Below are positions 5,054 to 12,712 of a DNA stretch of 12,712 bases, piece by piece; position 1 is the first letter of the stretch, and each line of letters starts with the position of its first letter. Origin of the DNA: JAMXLO01 sp035511435. Its GTDB lineage: Bacteria > Pseudomonadota > Alphaproteobacteria > Acetobacterales > Acetobacteraceae. Made by a program: the position numbers and the translations under genes. Location: contig DATKFJ010000533.1 in the NCBI GenBank assembly GCA_035511435.1, forward strand, positions 1-12,712. The letters are read 5' to 3'. The notes beneath the pieces are model-generated. The model saw only the letters and a program-made list of their open reading frames with translations, did no database searches and was not told the DNA's origin.

Positions 5054-7738
5054 TTACTGCCCCAGTCTCTGCAAAATCGCCGGCACATGCACCTGGTCGC
5101 CTTTGTAATTCCCGGTCAGCGCGTACATGACCAGGTTCACGCCGAAGCGGTAGGCCAAGGTGCGCTGCCGCGAGCCACCTGGGATCACGGCATACGGGTT
5201 CCGCCCGCTGTCGTCGATCGCCCACGCTGATGCCCAGTCGTTGCCGCCGATGATCACCGGACTGACGCTGTCGTTCGTGCGGTCCTGGTCGCGCTGCACC
5301 CACACGGTATCGCCGGTGTAGCGCCCCGGAAAATCCTGCAGCAGGTAGAACGCGCGAGCCAGCACGTGCTCGGTGGTCAGCGGCGCGAGCGGCGGAATCA
5401 GCAATCCCCGCGCGACCCGCTGCAGTGCCGACTCGCTACCGGGCGCGAACCCGGCACCAGAACCCGAATCACGCGTGTCGATCAGGATGATGCCGCCGCG
5501 ACTCATGTAGTCGTTCAGCGCCGCGGCCTCGACCGGGCTCAACGGCTGCGCATCGGCGCTGATCGGCCAGTACAGCAGGGGATAGAAGCTCAGATCGGTC
5601 TTGCCAGGCTCGACCGGGTCCGGTTCCACCAAGGTGGCCGCGGTGCGCCGGTTGACATATTCCGACAGCCCCTCCAGCCCGGCGCGCGATACGCCGTCCA
5701 GCTGAGGGTCGCCGGTGCTGATGTAGCCAAGCCGCGTGGCCAGCGCCGGATTTGGATTGCTCTCCAGCGCATGGGCTCCCGGGGCAGCCAGGACGACGAA
5801 CAGCACCGCGGCAGCAACCCGGGCCGACCGCAGCAGGCCACGCAAGCCCAAAGCGATCAGCATATCGAGTACCAGCAGCAGCACCGCCGCCGCCAGCAAC
5901 GGGGGACCCAGCGCACGCTCGGGCACCGCGGCCTGCAGGCCCTCGGTCCGTGCGCCATGGATCGCCGGGGCGGTCTCCGGGAACGGCAGATTGGCCCCAA
6001 GATTAAGTGCCCGCCTGCCGTTTTCCGGGCCATACAGCCCGGGAGGATGCCGCGGCGAGGCGACGGTGCTGGCAATCTCGCTGGCCGGCAGCCCGGTTGC
6101 GGCCTGCGGCGGGGTCGACAGCAACCCGTAGCCATCCAGCGTCTCGGCCGGCACCAGTACGGTATTGTCGGCCATTGTCGCCACGCCGGCCGACAGCGCG
6201 ACCAGTCTTCGCAGCATATCCACGAACAGCCCCGACAGCGGCAGGTTGGACCAATCGGCGTTGGCCGTGACGTGGAACAGCACAATGCGGCCGGCGCCGC
6301 GCGCCGTTTCCGTCACCAGCGGCGTGCCATCGGCCAATGCCGCCCAGGTGTGATTGGCAAGGTCGGCCGATGGTTCGGCCAGCACCTGTCGGCTGACCTT
6401 CACCTCGTTCGGCACGCTCAGGCCGGCGAACGGCGAACTCGCCGGGAACTGCGCAACGCCGGCGGGTTCGGCCCAGGACAGCGCGCCGCCAAGCTGCCTG
6501 TCACCGCCGAGCAACTTTACCGGCATCAACGGATCGGTCTCGCCGATCGGCTGTTCGGCGGTGCGCGGTCCGGCGAAGCGGATCAGCAGGCCGCCCTGCT
6601 CCACCCAGTGCGCCAATGCCTCGCGCTCGGGACCGGCCGGCAGGGGCCGGTCCGCGAGGATCACCACCGACAGCTCGCGTTGCAGCAGCGTCGCAAGATC
6701 GGCCTCACGCACTTCGGTGAACGGCGTCAGCGCGCGGCGCAGGTAATACAGCGGCCCGGCGAACGGCGTATCCGCGGTTGCCAGGTCACCGGCGAGAATG
6801 CCCACCGGGCGGCGACGCCAACGCTCATCCAGCAGGGCGACCGAAGCGGCGGTCGGCGGGCCTTCCAATACCAGCCGGCTCAATCGGTTACGCAACTCGG
6901 GCGGCAGCACGATCGGGGCTGTGCCGCTTGTTGCGTTTGCAGGCAGCTCTATCGTCGCGCGTGCCAGGGTCCGACCGTCGCCGCTCTGCGCCAGCACCAC
7001 GGCGTGGCCGGCGAGCGGCTGGGGGGTCTGCTCGATCCGGGCGACCAGGCGATCAGCCTCGCTCCGGGGCGGCCGCAGCAGCCGCACCGGTACACCCTGC
7101 GGCCGCAGTTCGGTCACCGTGCCCGCATCGCCAAGCGCCGAGGCGAAGCTGGAAAAATCGGCGCCGTCGGTCAGCCCGTCGCCGAGATAGACTATTGCGC
7201 TGCCAGGTTGATGCCAGGCTTGCAGCGCCGCGGCTGATGCGGCGCGATCCGGTGGCCAGGGCTCCGGATGCAGCGCCGCCATCCTGGCACGCAGGTCGGC
7301 AATCGGCATCGTCGCGGTGGACTGCGGCGTGGCGCCTGTGCCGTTCGGCGCGGTGGCCAACAGGGCCGCCTGCCGCCCGGCGCGTTCGATACGGTCCAGC
7401 ACGCTGTTCGCGGCCTGCACCCGGCGGGGCCAGTCGCCAGCCGATGCCCAGCCGTTGTCGATCACCAGCAGTACTGGCCCGGACCCGGGCAGACTCGAAC
7501 CGGCATCCAAAACCGGCCGCGCCAACGCCACGATCACCAGAGTCGCTGCGACCATGCGGAGCAGCAGCAGCCACCAGGGCGTCCGCGCCGGCGTCTCTTC
7601 ATGTGCGTGGAGCCCCATCAGCAGACGGATCGCGGGGAATGTCTCGCTGCGCGGCGCCGGCGGCGTGACCCGCAACAACCACCACAGCAACGGCAGGGCC
7701 GGCAGCGCGAGCAACACCCAGGGTGCAGCGAAGATCAT
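5054..7738 (-). CDS. DUF4159 protein with BatA-like N-terminal membrane/VWA region
   Basis: An 894-residue inner-membrane protein. The N-terminus is the double-anchor BatA-type module: helices at about 3-22 and 56-75, linked by a segment with ETFPAIRLLMGL. A VWA-like domain follows, in which the metal-binding DxSxS is replaced by D94-N-G96-W-A98, so metal binding is probably lost; LTDG is at 189-192. A GATase-like stretch lies at about 311-395 (HWVEQGGLLIRFAGP). Two more helices occur at about 611-632 and 639-656, the last ending in an A-H-A signal-peptidase-like motif. The C-terminal DUF4159 domain runs from about 665 to 890 (LSFYPLLYWPI; MSRGGIILIDTRDSG; RTLAYRFGVN). No cysteine is present. 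The start overlaps the DUF58 stop as ATGA, indicating coupled translation. It is probably a periplasm-facing partner of the MoxR/DUF58 pair; its precise function is unknown. Confidence 0.9.
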   Translation of the reverse strand: MIFAAPWVLLALPALPLLWWLLRVTPPAPRSETFPAIRLLMGLHAHEETPARTPWWLLLLRMVAATLVIVALARPVLDAGSSLPGSGPVLLVIDNGWASAGDWPRRVQAANSVLDRIERAGRQAALLATAPNGTGATPQSTATMPIADLRARMAALHPEPWPPDRAASAAALQAWHQPGSAIVYLGDGLTDGADFSSFASALGDAGTVTELRPQGVPVRLLRPPRSEADRLVARIEQTPQPLAGHAVVLAQSGDGRTLARATIELPANATSGTAPIVLPPELRNRLSRLVLEGPPTAASVALLDERWRRRPVGILAGDLATADTPFAGPLYYLRRALTPFTEVREADLATLLQRELSVVILADRPLPAGPEREALAHWVEQGGLLIRFAGPRTAEQPIGETDPLMPVKLLGGDRQLGGALSWAEPAGVAQFPASSPFAGLSVPNEVKVSRQVLAEPSADLANHTWAALADGTPLVTETARGAGRIVLFHVTANADWSNLPLSGLFVDMLRRLVALSAGVATMADNTVLVPAETLDGYGLLSTPPQAATGLPASEIASTVASPRHPPGLYGPENGRRALNLGANLPFPETAPAIHGARTEGLQAAVPERALGPPLLAAAVLLLVLDMLIALGLRGLLRSARVAAAVLFVVLAAPGAHALESNPNPALATRLGYISTGDPQLDGVSRAGLEGLSEYVNRRTAATLVEPDPVEPGKTDLSFYPLLYWPISADAQPLSPVEAAALNDYMSRGGIILIDTRDSGSGAGFAPGSESALQRVARGLLIPPLAPLTTEHVLARAFYLLQDFPGRYTGDTVWVQRDQDRTNDSVSPVIIGGNDWASAWAIDDSGRNPYAVIPGGSRQRTLAYRFGVNLVMYALTGNYKGDQVHVPAILQRLGQ

Positions 7739-8623
7739 CGCGCCGTCAGCGCCGTGTAGAGGCCGAGCAGCGCGGCCTCGGGCGAGTGGTCGGTGCGGTG
7801 AATGGCGAAGCTGAAGCCGGCGGCTGAACAGATCGCAGCCAAGCCATCCTGCTGCGCCTTCAGGCGACGGCCATATTCATCGCGCACGCCTTCCACGCGC
7901 GGGATCAGCGTATCCGCCTCGCGCTCCAGCCCGCGGAAGCGAATGCGCCCGCTGTAGGGAAGGTCGGCTTCCGCCGGATCGAGCACCTGCAGCAGCACGC
8001 CGCTGACCGGCAACGCAGCCATGTATCCGATGATTGCCTGGATTTCCGTCAGCGGCGACAGGAAATCGCCCAACAGCACGACACGGGCATGTCGCGGCAG
8101 CAGCACGCGCGGCGGCACACCGGCATTTTCGTCGACGACGCCGGCGAGCGCTTCGGCCAGCCGGTCCAGGCCGGCGCGGCCGGAAATCGGACGGGCACCA
8201 GGCTGGATCATCGCCACGCGTTCGCCGCCACGCAGCAGCAGCGATGCCAGCGCCAGCAGCAGCAGTCCTGCGCGTTCGCGTTTCTCCACCGCCGCCCCGG
8301 CTGAGCGCCAGCGCATCGACGAAGAGGCGTCGCGCCACAGACAGACGGTCTGCGCCGCTTCCCACTCGGTCTCCCGGATGAACCAGCCATCCGGCACGGG
8401 GCGACCGGATTTTGCCGATTGCCGCCAGTCCACGCGGGCGATCGGATCGCCCTGCACGAAGCGGCGGAATTGCCAGAAACTGTCGCCCTGACCGACACGC
8501 CGCCTGCCGTGTACGCCCTGGGCCACCGTGGCGGCGACCCTCTCGGCAGCAACCAACAGCGGCGGCAGCCGGGCGCCAAGCGCCTCCGCGCGCCTGGCGT
8601 CCGTCGCGGCCTGGACGGCGCCG

Positions 8624-8631
<8 letters not shown>
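7735..8631 (-). CDS. DUF58 (VWA-type) protein
   Basis: A 298-residue soluble protein of the DUF58 family, the usual partner of MoxR ATPases. The family signature is at residues 52-74 (FWQFRRFVQGDP, then VDWRQSAKS). It is followed by a VWA-like beta strand and an intact MIDAS, D101-A-S103-S-S105, so metal-dependent partner binding is likely conserved here. The C-terminal part includes ARVVLLGDFLSP. The start is a TTG at 8631, the first possible codon in this frame. It lies inside the last codons of the MoxR gene (8-base overlap) and gives the usual family N-terminus; the ribosome binding site is weak, which suggests translational coupling to MoxR. The 3' end overlaps the DUF4159 start by four bases. 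A GTG or other start farther in would remove conserved residues and is less likely. Confidence 0.92.
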
Positions 8632-9655
<1,024 letters not shown>

Positions 9656-9668
9656 CGGGCGTCCACCT

Positions 9669-9698
9669 CTGACAATTCTAACCCGACGGTCATATAGG
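9669..9698 (+). promoter_or_regulatory. Candidate promoter for the DUF1285-CCA operon
   Basis: CTGACA (9669-9674) and TATAGG (9693-9698) are separated by 18 bases, giving a moderate match to a sigma-70-type promoter reading towards DUF1285. On the opposite strand TAGAAT (9675-9680) is a -10-like box about 20 bases before the MoxR start, but its -35 is poor. The two would overlap, so transcription of the divergent operons may interfere. Confidence 0.3.
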
Positions 9699-9730
9699 CA
9701 CTTTCGCGGGCGGGGGGATGCTACCTATAT
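9692..9730. repeat. Inverted repeat between divergent MoxR and DUF1285 operons
   Basis: ATATAGG (9692-9698) and CCTATAT (9724-9730) are perfect 7-bp complements separated by 25 bases that include a run of G. The left arm overlaps the candidate -10 box, so the repeat could bind a regulator or could be two oppositely oriented TATA-like boxes. Confidence 0.45.
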
Positions 9731-9772
9731 CGCGATCGGGGATGGAAGATCGTCGAGGATGGAGACGGATAG

Positions 9773-10531
9773 GTGAATGAGGCCAGCTCTTCCGCGCGGC
9801 TTGCCGGGAACATCGGCCGCAGTCAGGCTGCGCGCGTGGTGAGAGCGGCGCTCGCGGAGGCAATTGAGCCCATTCCTGCACACTCCGATCAGCCATGTCC
9901 CGATCAGGCGCGTGCCAATGAGCCGCGTGCCGATCAGGCACGTCCCGATCAGGCGCGTGCCGACCAGCCGCGTGCCGATCAGGCGCGTGCCGATCAGCCG
10001 CGACCGCGCGTCCATCGGCCTCCGACGGAATGTGGTGATCTGCCATTCCTGATCCGTCGCGACGGCTCGTGGCTGTACCGCGGTAGTCCAATCGGTCGCA
10101 AGGAACTAGTATGTCTGTTCGCCAGCGTGCTGAAGCGCGAGGCTGACGGCTCGTTCTGGTTGGAAACGCCGGCCGAACGCGGGCGCATCGAGGTCGAGGA
10201 TGCACCGTTTGTCGCGGTCGAACTCGACTGGAGCGGTGACGGCCATCAGCAAATGTTGTCGTTCCGCACCAATGTCGATCAGGTGGTGACTGCTGGCCGC
10301 GAACATCCGATCCGCGTGGCGCACGACATGCTGACGTGTGAGCCCACGCCCTACATAACAGTGCGTGAAGGCGCCGGCGACCATGCAGTCGAGGCGCGCA
10401 TCAACCGCGCCGTTTATTACGAACTGGTTGCGCTGGCCGTGCCGGAATGGGTCGGTTGCCGGCGCATGCTCGGGGTGTGGAGCTGCGGCAAATTCTTCCC
10501 GTTGGGCGAACTGCCTCTCGGCGATCAGTGA
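9773..10531 (+). CDS. DUF1285 protein with N-terminal pentapeptide array
   Basis: A 252-residue protein whose core (about residues 86-250) is DUF1285, a family of unknown function common in Alphaproteobacteria. It opens CGDLPFLIRRDGSWLYRGSP and contains LKREADGSFWLETPAERGRI, FVAVELDW and, near the end, GVWSCGKFFPLGEL. Family members are usually nearer 180-200 residues. The excess is an N-terminal extension holding eight D-Q-A/P-R-A/P pentapeptides (residues 39-78), which is charged, low in hydrophobics and likely disordered. The start is GTG at 9773 with GGAG eight bases upstream. No usable start lies between the repeats and the core, so the repeats are probably translated. It is first in an operon with Nudix, DUF6111 and cca, 25 bases before the Nudix start. 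That context hints at a housekeeping role near RNA or nucleotide metabolism, but this is inference. Confidence 0.85.
   Translation: MNEASSSARLAGNIGRSQAARVVRAALAEAIEPIPAHSDQPCPDQARANEPRADQARPDQARADQPRADQARADQPRPRVHRPPTECGDLPFLIRRDGSWLYRGSPIGRKELVCLFASVLKREADGSFWLETPAERGRIEVEDAPFVAVELDWSGDGHQQMLSFRTNVDQVVTAGREHPIRVAHDMLTCEPTPYITVREGAGDHAVEARINRAVYYELVALAVPEWVGCRRMLGVWSCGKFFPLGELPLGDQ
9887..10006. repeat. 15-bp minisatellite, eight units, in DUF1285 gene
   Basis: Eight head-to-tail units with consensus GATCAGGCGCGTGCC begin at 9887, 9902, 9917, 9932, 9947, 9962, 9977 and 9992. Three (9902, 9947, 9977) are identical; the others differ mainly at the seventh base (G or C, giving Ala or Pro), with a few more changes. 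G- and C-type units largely alternate, suggesting a 30-bp higher-order unit. The unit is a multiple of three, so all six frames stay open across the array; only the plus frame of DUF1285 is supported as coding. Confidence 0.9.
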
Positions 10532-10556
10532 TCCCGGCGAAGCCGATGATCGCGCG

Positions 10557-11174
10557 ATGACGGCGGCGGAACTGCGGGCGCGGCTTGCAGAAATCATGGC
10601 CGGATCAGTCGCGGGCGAGGTCGCGCACGGCGATGATGTGCTGGAGATACTGGACACGCCGCCGGTGCCGGCGGCCGTGCTGGTGCCGATCATTCTGGGA
10701 CCCAAACCTGGCGTGCTGCTCACCAAGCGGAACGCGCATCTGAACAAGCACGGCGGCCAGGTCAGTTTCCCTGGCGGCCGGATCGACGCCACCGACGCCG
10801 ATGCGGAGGCGGCGGCGTTGCGAGAGGCGCAGGAGGAGATTGCGCTCGATCCCAAGAGGGTCGAGGTGCTGGGCAGAATGGCGGATTACATCACCGGGAC
10901 GGGCTATCGGATCACACCGGTGCTAGGTCTGCTGCCACCCGGCCTGGAACTGCGGGCGTCGCCGCATGAGGTGGACTCAGTGTTCGAACTGCCGATCGAC
11001 GTTCTGCTCGATCCGGATGCGCCGAAGCGCCAGCGCCACTGTGTCCGGGGGATCTGGCGGGAATACTGGGTGTGGCCGCACCCTGACCATTACATCTGGG
11101 GGGCGACCGCGGCGATCCTCGTGCACCTGGCTCAGAAGCTGCGGGCTGCGGGGCCGCATGCTCCGGCTGGTTGA
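10557..11174 (+). CDS. Nudix hydrolase, CoA pyrophosphatase (NudL type)
   Basis: A 205-residue Nudix hydrolase. The CoA-pyrophosphatase signature before the Nudix box is clear: LLTKRNAHLNKHGGQVSFPG (residues 54-73). It runs into GGRIDATD (73-80) and the catalytic REAQEEIAL (89-97), whose glutamates bind the metal. The spacing and the D-x-x-D in place of a textbook Nudix box, as well as Ala near its end, match the NudL/CoAse subfamily, which cleaves CoA and related nucleotides to 4'-phosphopantetheine and 3',5'-ADP. The ATG at 10557 is the only start in frame between the DUF1285 stop and the conserved domain; its ribosome binding site is weak, suggesting coupling. The 3' end overlaps the next gene by 17 bases. 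The family call is firm; the activity is inferred. Confidence 0.92.
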   Translation: MTAAELRARLAEIMAGSVAGEVAHGDDVLEILDTPPVPAAVLVPIILGPKPGVLLTKRNAHLNKHGGQVSFPGGRIDATDADAEAAALREAQEEIALDPKRVEVLGRMADYITGTGYRITPVLGLLPPGLELRASPHEVDSVFELPIDVLLDPDAPKRQRHCVRGIWREYWVWPHPDHYIWGATAAILVHLAQKLRAAGPHAPAG

Positions 11175-11403
11175 ACTGGCGCTGTTCCTGGCGCCATTTG
11201 CCGCATTCGCAATCTGGCGCTTCATGGCCATGGAACGCGGCCCGTCCATCCAATTGGTTGCCGTCACCGCCTGCGTTGTGGTCTTGCTGATCGGCGCCAT
11301 GATCTGGCTGAGCCAGGAAGCGGCGCTGCCACCCGGCACCACCTACGCGCCGGCGCAACTGGAGAATGGTCGGGTAATACCGGGGCACGCGGCGCCGCAA
11401 TGA
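11158..11403 (+). CDS. DUF6111 small membrane protein
   Basis: An 81-residue protein with two predicted membrane helices, about residues 4-22 (LVELALFLAPFAAFAIWRF) and 31-51 (IQLVAVTACVVVLLIGAMIW). A polar tail ends in YAPAQLENGRVIPGHAAP. The tail motif and two-helix plan fit DUF6111, found between Nudix and cca genes in Alphaproteobacteria. The ATG at 11158 lies within the last codons of the Nudix gene, and the stop overlaps the cca start as ATGA, so translation is coupled on both sides. Its function is unknown. Confidence 0.8.
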   Translation: MLRLVELALFLAPFAAFAIWRFMAMERGPSIQLVAVTACVVVLLIGAMIWLSQEAALPPGTTYAPAQLENGRVIPGHAAPQ

Positions 11404-12617
11404 CCGATCTGCCCGCCCTGCGAATCCCGGCCCCCGACTTTCTGGCGGACCCGGCGCTGGTCGCGGTGATGGCGGTGCTGCCCGAGGCGCGGGTGGTCGG
11501 CGGCGCGGTGCGCGACACGCTCGCAGGCCGTCTGGTCACCGAGATCGATCTGGCGACGCCGCGCGAGCCCGAACAAGTCGTCCATGCACTTCAGGCCGCC
11601 GGTATTCGCACCGTGCCGACCGGGCTGGAACATGGCACGGTGACGGCGGTCGTGGACGGGCGCGGATTCGAGATCACCACGCTGCGGCGCGACGTCGAAA
11701 CCGACGGCCGCCACGCGACGGTGGCGTTCACCGATGATTGGCGGGCGGACGCGGCACGGCGCGACTTCTCCATCAACGCGCTGTCGATGACGCGCGATGG
11801 CGCGGTGTTCGACTATTTCGACGGCGTCGCCGATCTGCGCGCCGGACGGGTGCGGTTCGTCGGCGATCCCGCGACGCGCATCGCCGAGGACTATCTGCGG
11901 ATCCTGCGTTTCTTCCGGTTCTTCTCCCGATATGCGACGGGCGCGGCGGACCATGCAGCGCTTTCCGCGATCCGTGCGGGCGTACCGGGCCTTGGCGGAT
12001 TGTCGGCGGAGCGGGTGTGGAGCGAGTTATCCCGGATTCTGTCCGCGCCCGATCCGTGCCCCGCTGTTGGCCTGATGGCGGAACTGGGCGTACTGGCCGC
12101 CGTGGTGCCGGAAGGGGCCGACCCCGCACGTCTGGCACGGTTGATTGCGGCGGGGGCACCGTGTGACCCGCTGCTGCGTCTCGCGGCGTTGCTGACCGGC
12201 GACACGCTGGCATTGGCGGCGCGCCTGCGGCTGTCGGTGGTGGAGCGTGATCGGTTGGCAGGCATGCGGGCGGGCCCGGTTGCCCAGCCCGACATGGACG
12301 ATAACGCCCTGCGCCGTCTGCTGGCGGAGGAAGACACGGCAGTCCTGATCGACCGGACATGGCTGGTTGGCGGAGCCTCGCCGGAATGGACAGCCCTGCG
12401 CGCGCGCCTGGCCGCCTTGCCTCGGCCGGTGTTCCCACTGGAGGGTCGCGACGTGCTGGCGCTAGGCGAACCGGAAGGCCCGCGGGTTGGTGCCCTACTG
12501 CGTGAGGTACGCCACTGGTGGCTGGAAGGTGGGTGCGTCGCCAGCGGTGCGGCGTGCCGTGCCGAATTGGTGAGGCGGCTGGGGGGCGCGGTCGCGCATA
12601 ATCCGCGACAGACGTGA
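11400..12617 (+). CDS. cca: tRNA CCA nucleotidyltransferase
   Basis: A 405-residue class II nucleotidyltransferase that builds or repairs the 3' CCA end of tRNAs; the related poly(A) polymerases share the fold. The head domain has the nucleotide-binding VVGGAVRDTL (32-41), the catalytic strand TEIDLATP (47-54), RRDFSINALS (120-129), FDYFDGVADLRAGRVRFVGD (137-156), and the base-selecting E163-D164-x-x-R167 followed by ILRFFRFFSRYA. No HD phosphohydrolase motif is seen in the C-terminal part, as usual for this length. The oddity is Glu48 in place of the first Asp of the DxD pair (Asp50 is present). The ATG overlaps the DUF6111 stop by four bases. It is an essential housekeeping gene in most bacteria, and nothing else in it looks broken. 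CCA addition is more likely than poly(A) addition given length and the EDxxR motif. Confidence 0.92.
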   Translation: MTDLPALRIPAPDFLADPALVAVMAVLPEARVVGGAVRDTLAGRLVTEIDLATPREPEQVVHALQAAGIRTVPTGLEHGTVTAVVDGRGFEITTLRRDVETDGRHATVAFTDDWRADAARRDFSINALSMTRDGAVFDYFDGVADLRAGRVRFVGDPATRIAEDYLRILRFFRFFSRYATGAADHAALSAIRAGVPGLGGLSAERVWSELSRILSAPDPCPAVGLMAELGVLAAVVPEGADPARLARLIAAGAPCDPLLRLAALLTGDTLALAARLRLSVVERDRLAGMRAGPVAQPDMDDNALRRLLAEEDTAVLIDRTWLVGGASPEWTALRARLAALPRPVFPLEGRDVLALGEPEGPRVGALLREVRHWWLEGGCVASGAACRAELVRRLGGAVAHNPRQT

Positions 12618-12712
12618 TGGCGCACCGCCGCGCAACGCGCATCCTGCAAGATAACGGAGACTGCATTATCCCAAGGATCGTGGGATTGGTGGAGCGCGGG
12701 AATACCCGTCAT
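12618..12712. other. Sequence after cca to the window edge
   Basis: Inverted arms ATCCCA (12668-12673) and TGGGAT (12681-12686) form a small hairpin without a T-run, a weak terminator candidate for cca. An ATG at 12617-12619 overlaps the cca stop as TGATG, and its frame (MAHRRATRILQDNGDC...) stays open to the edge, so a further coupled gene is possible. It has no ribosome binding site and no recognisable motif, so I do not call it. Confidence 0.3.

Noticed and set aside
5366..7237. Very long plus-strand frame (623 codons) opposite the DUF4159 gene
   Set aside because: It is antisense to a gene with clear domains, rich in Arg/Gln/Gly as expected from a GC-rich complementary strand, and shows no motif.
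8232..8266. Run of CAGCAGCAG-type triplets in the DUF58 gene
   Set aside because: It is the complement of Leu/Ala codons in a hydrophobic helix (LLLLALASLLL) and needs no other explanation.
9725..10015. Minus-strand frame reading R-L-I-G-T repeats like a pentapeptide-repeat protein
   Set aside because: It is the complement of the 15-bp minisatellite; a 15-bp unit gives pentapeptides in all six frames. It lacks the A(D/N)LxX pattern and a ribosome binding site.
11891..12712. Minus-strand frame of 273 codons opposite cca
   Set aside because: Shadow of the cca gene; Arg/Ser/Pro-rich with no motif.

Overview
This is a GC-rich stretch of bacterial chromosome. It most likely comes from an alphaproteobacterium, possibly of the Rhodospirillales/Acetobacteraceae type. 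That inference rests on two neighbourhoods: a MoxR / DUF58 / DUF4159 / VWA-GATase-like membrane operon beside a divergent DUF1285 / Nudix / DUF6111 / CCA-transferase operon. No rRNA, tRNA, CRISPR array, insertion sequence or phage gene was seen, and all the long reading frames are intact.

Positions 1-734 (minus strand) hold the start of a sodium:solute symporter of the monocarboxylate-permease type, cut by the window edge, with its small DUF3311 membrane partner just upstream. A promoter-like pair and a 15-bp tandem repeat lie in their leader. Positions 1066-2617 hold a divergent pair: a TetR-family repressor (minus) and a classical short-chain dehydrogenase (plus). Two inverted repeats lie between them, and the one beside the repressor start is a good operator candidate. 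The dehydrogenase is followed by a strong hairpin, then by three head-to-tail copies of a 16-bp unit plus an inverted copy.

Positions 2796-9655 (minus strand) are the central block, transcribed in the order MoxR AAA+ ATPase, DUF58 protein, 894-aa BatA-like/DUF4159 membrane protein, 701-aa VWA/GATase-like membrane protein. The first three overlap by a few bases; a 152-bp gap precedes the last. MoxR and DUF58 carry intact Walker and MIDAS motifs. In the two large membrane proteins the MIDAS is altered or lost, and neither contains any cysteine. This suggests a cytoplasmic ATPase/VWA pair acting with two non-enzymatic envelope scaffolds. The process it serves is not known.

Positions 9773-12617 (plus strand) form a compact operon: DUF1285, NudL-type CoA pyrophosphatase, DUF6111 membrane protein and tRNA CCA nucleotidyltransferase. 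The DUF1285 gene carries an in-frame minisatellite of eight 15-bp units encoding a D-Q-A/P-R-A/P pentapeptide array. The CCA enzyme has Glu where the first catalytic Asp of the DxD motif is expected.

Most genes belong to known families. The least explained features are the DUF1285 repeat, the 16-bp repeat array, the cysteine-free decayed VWA/GATase-like proteins and the altered CCA active site. I found no convincing wholly new system.
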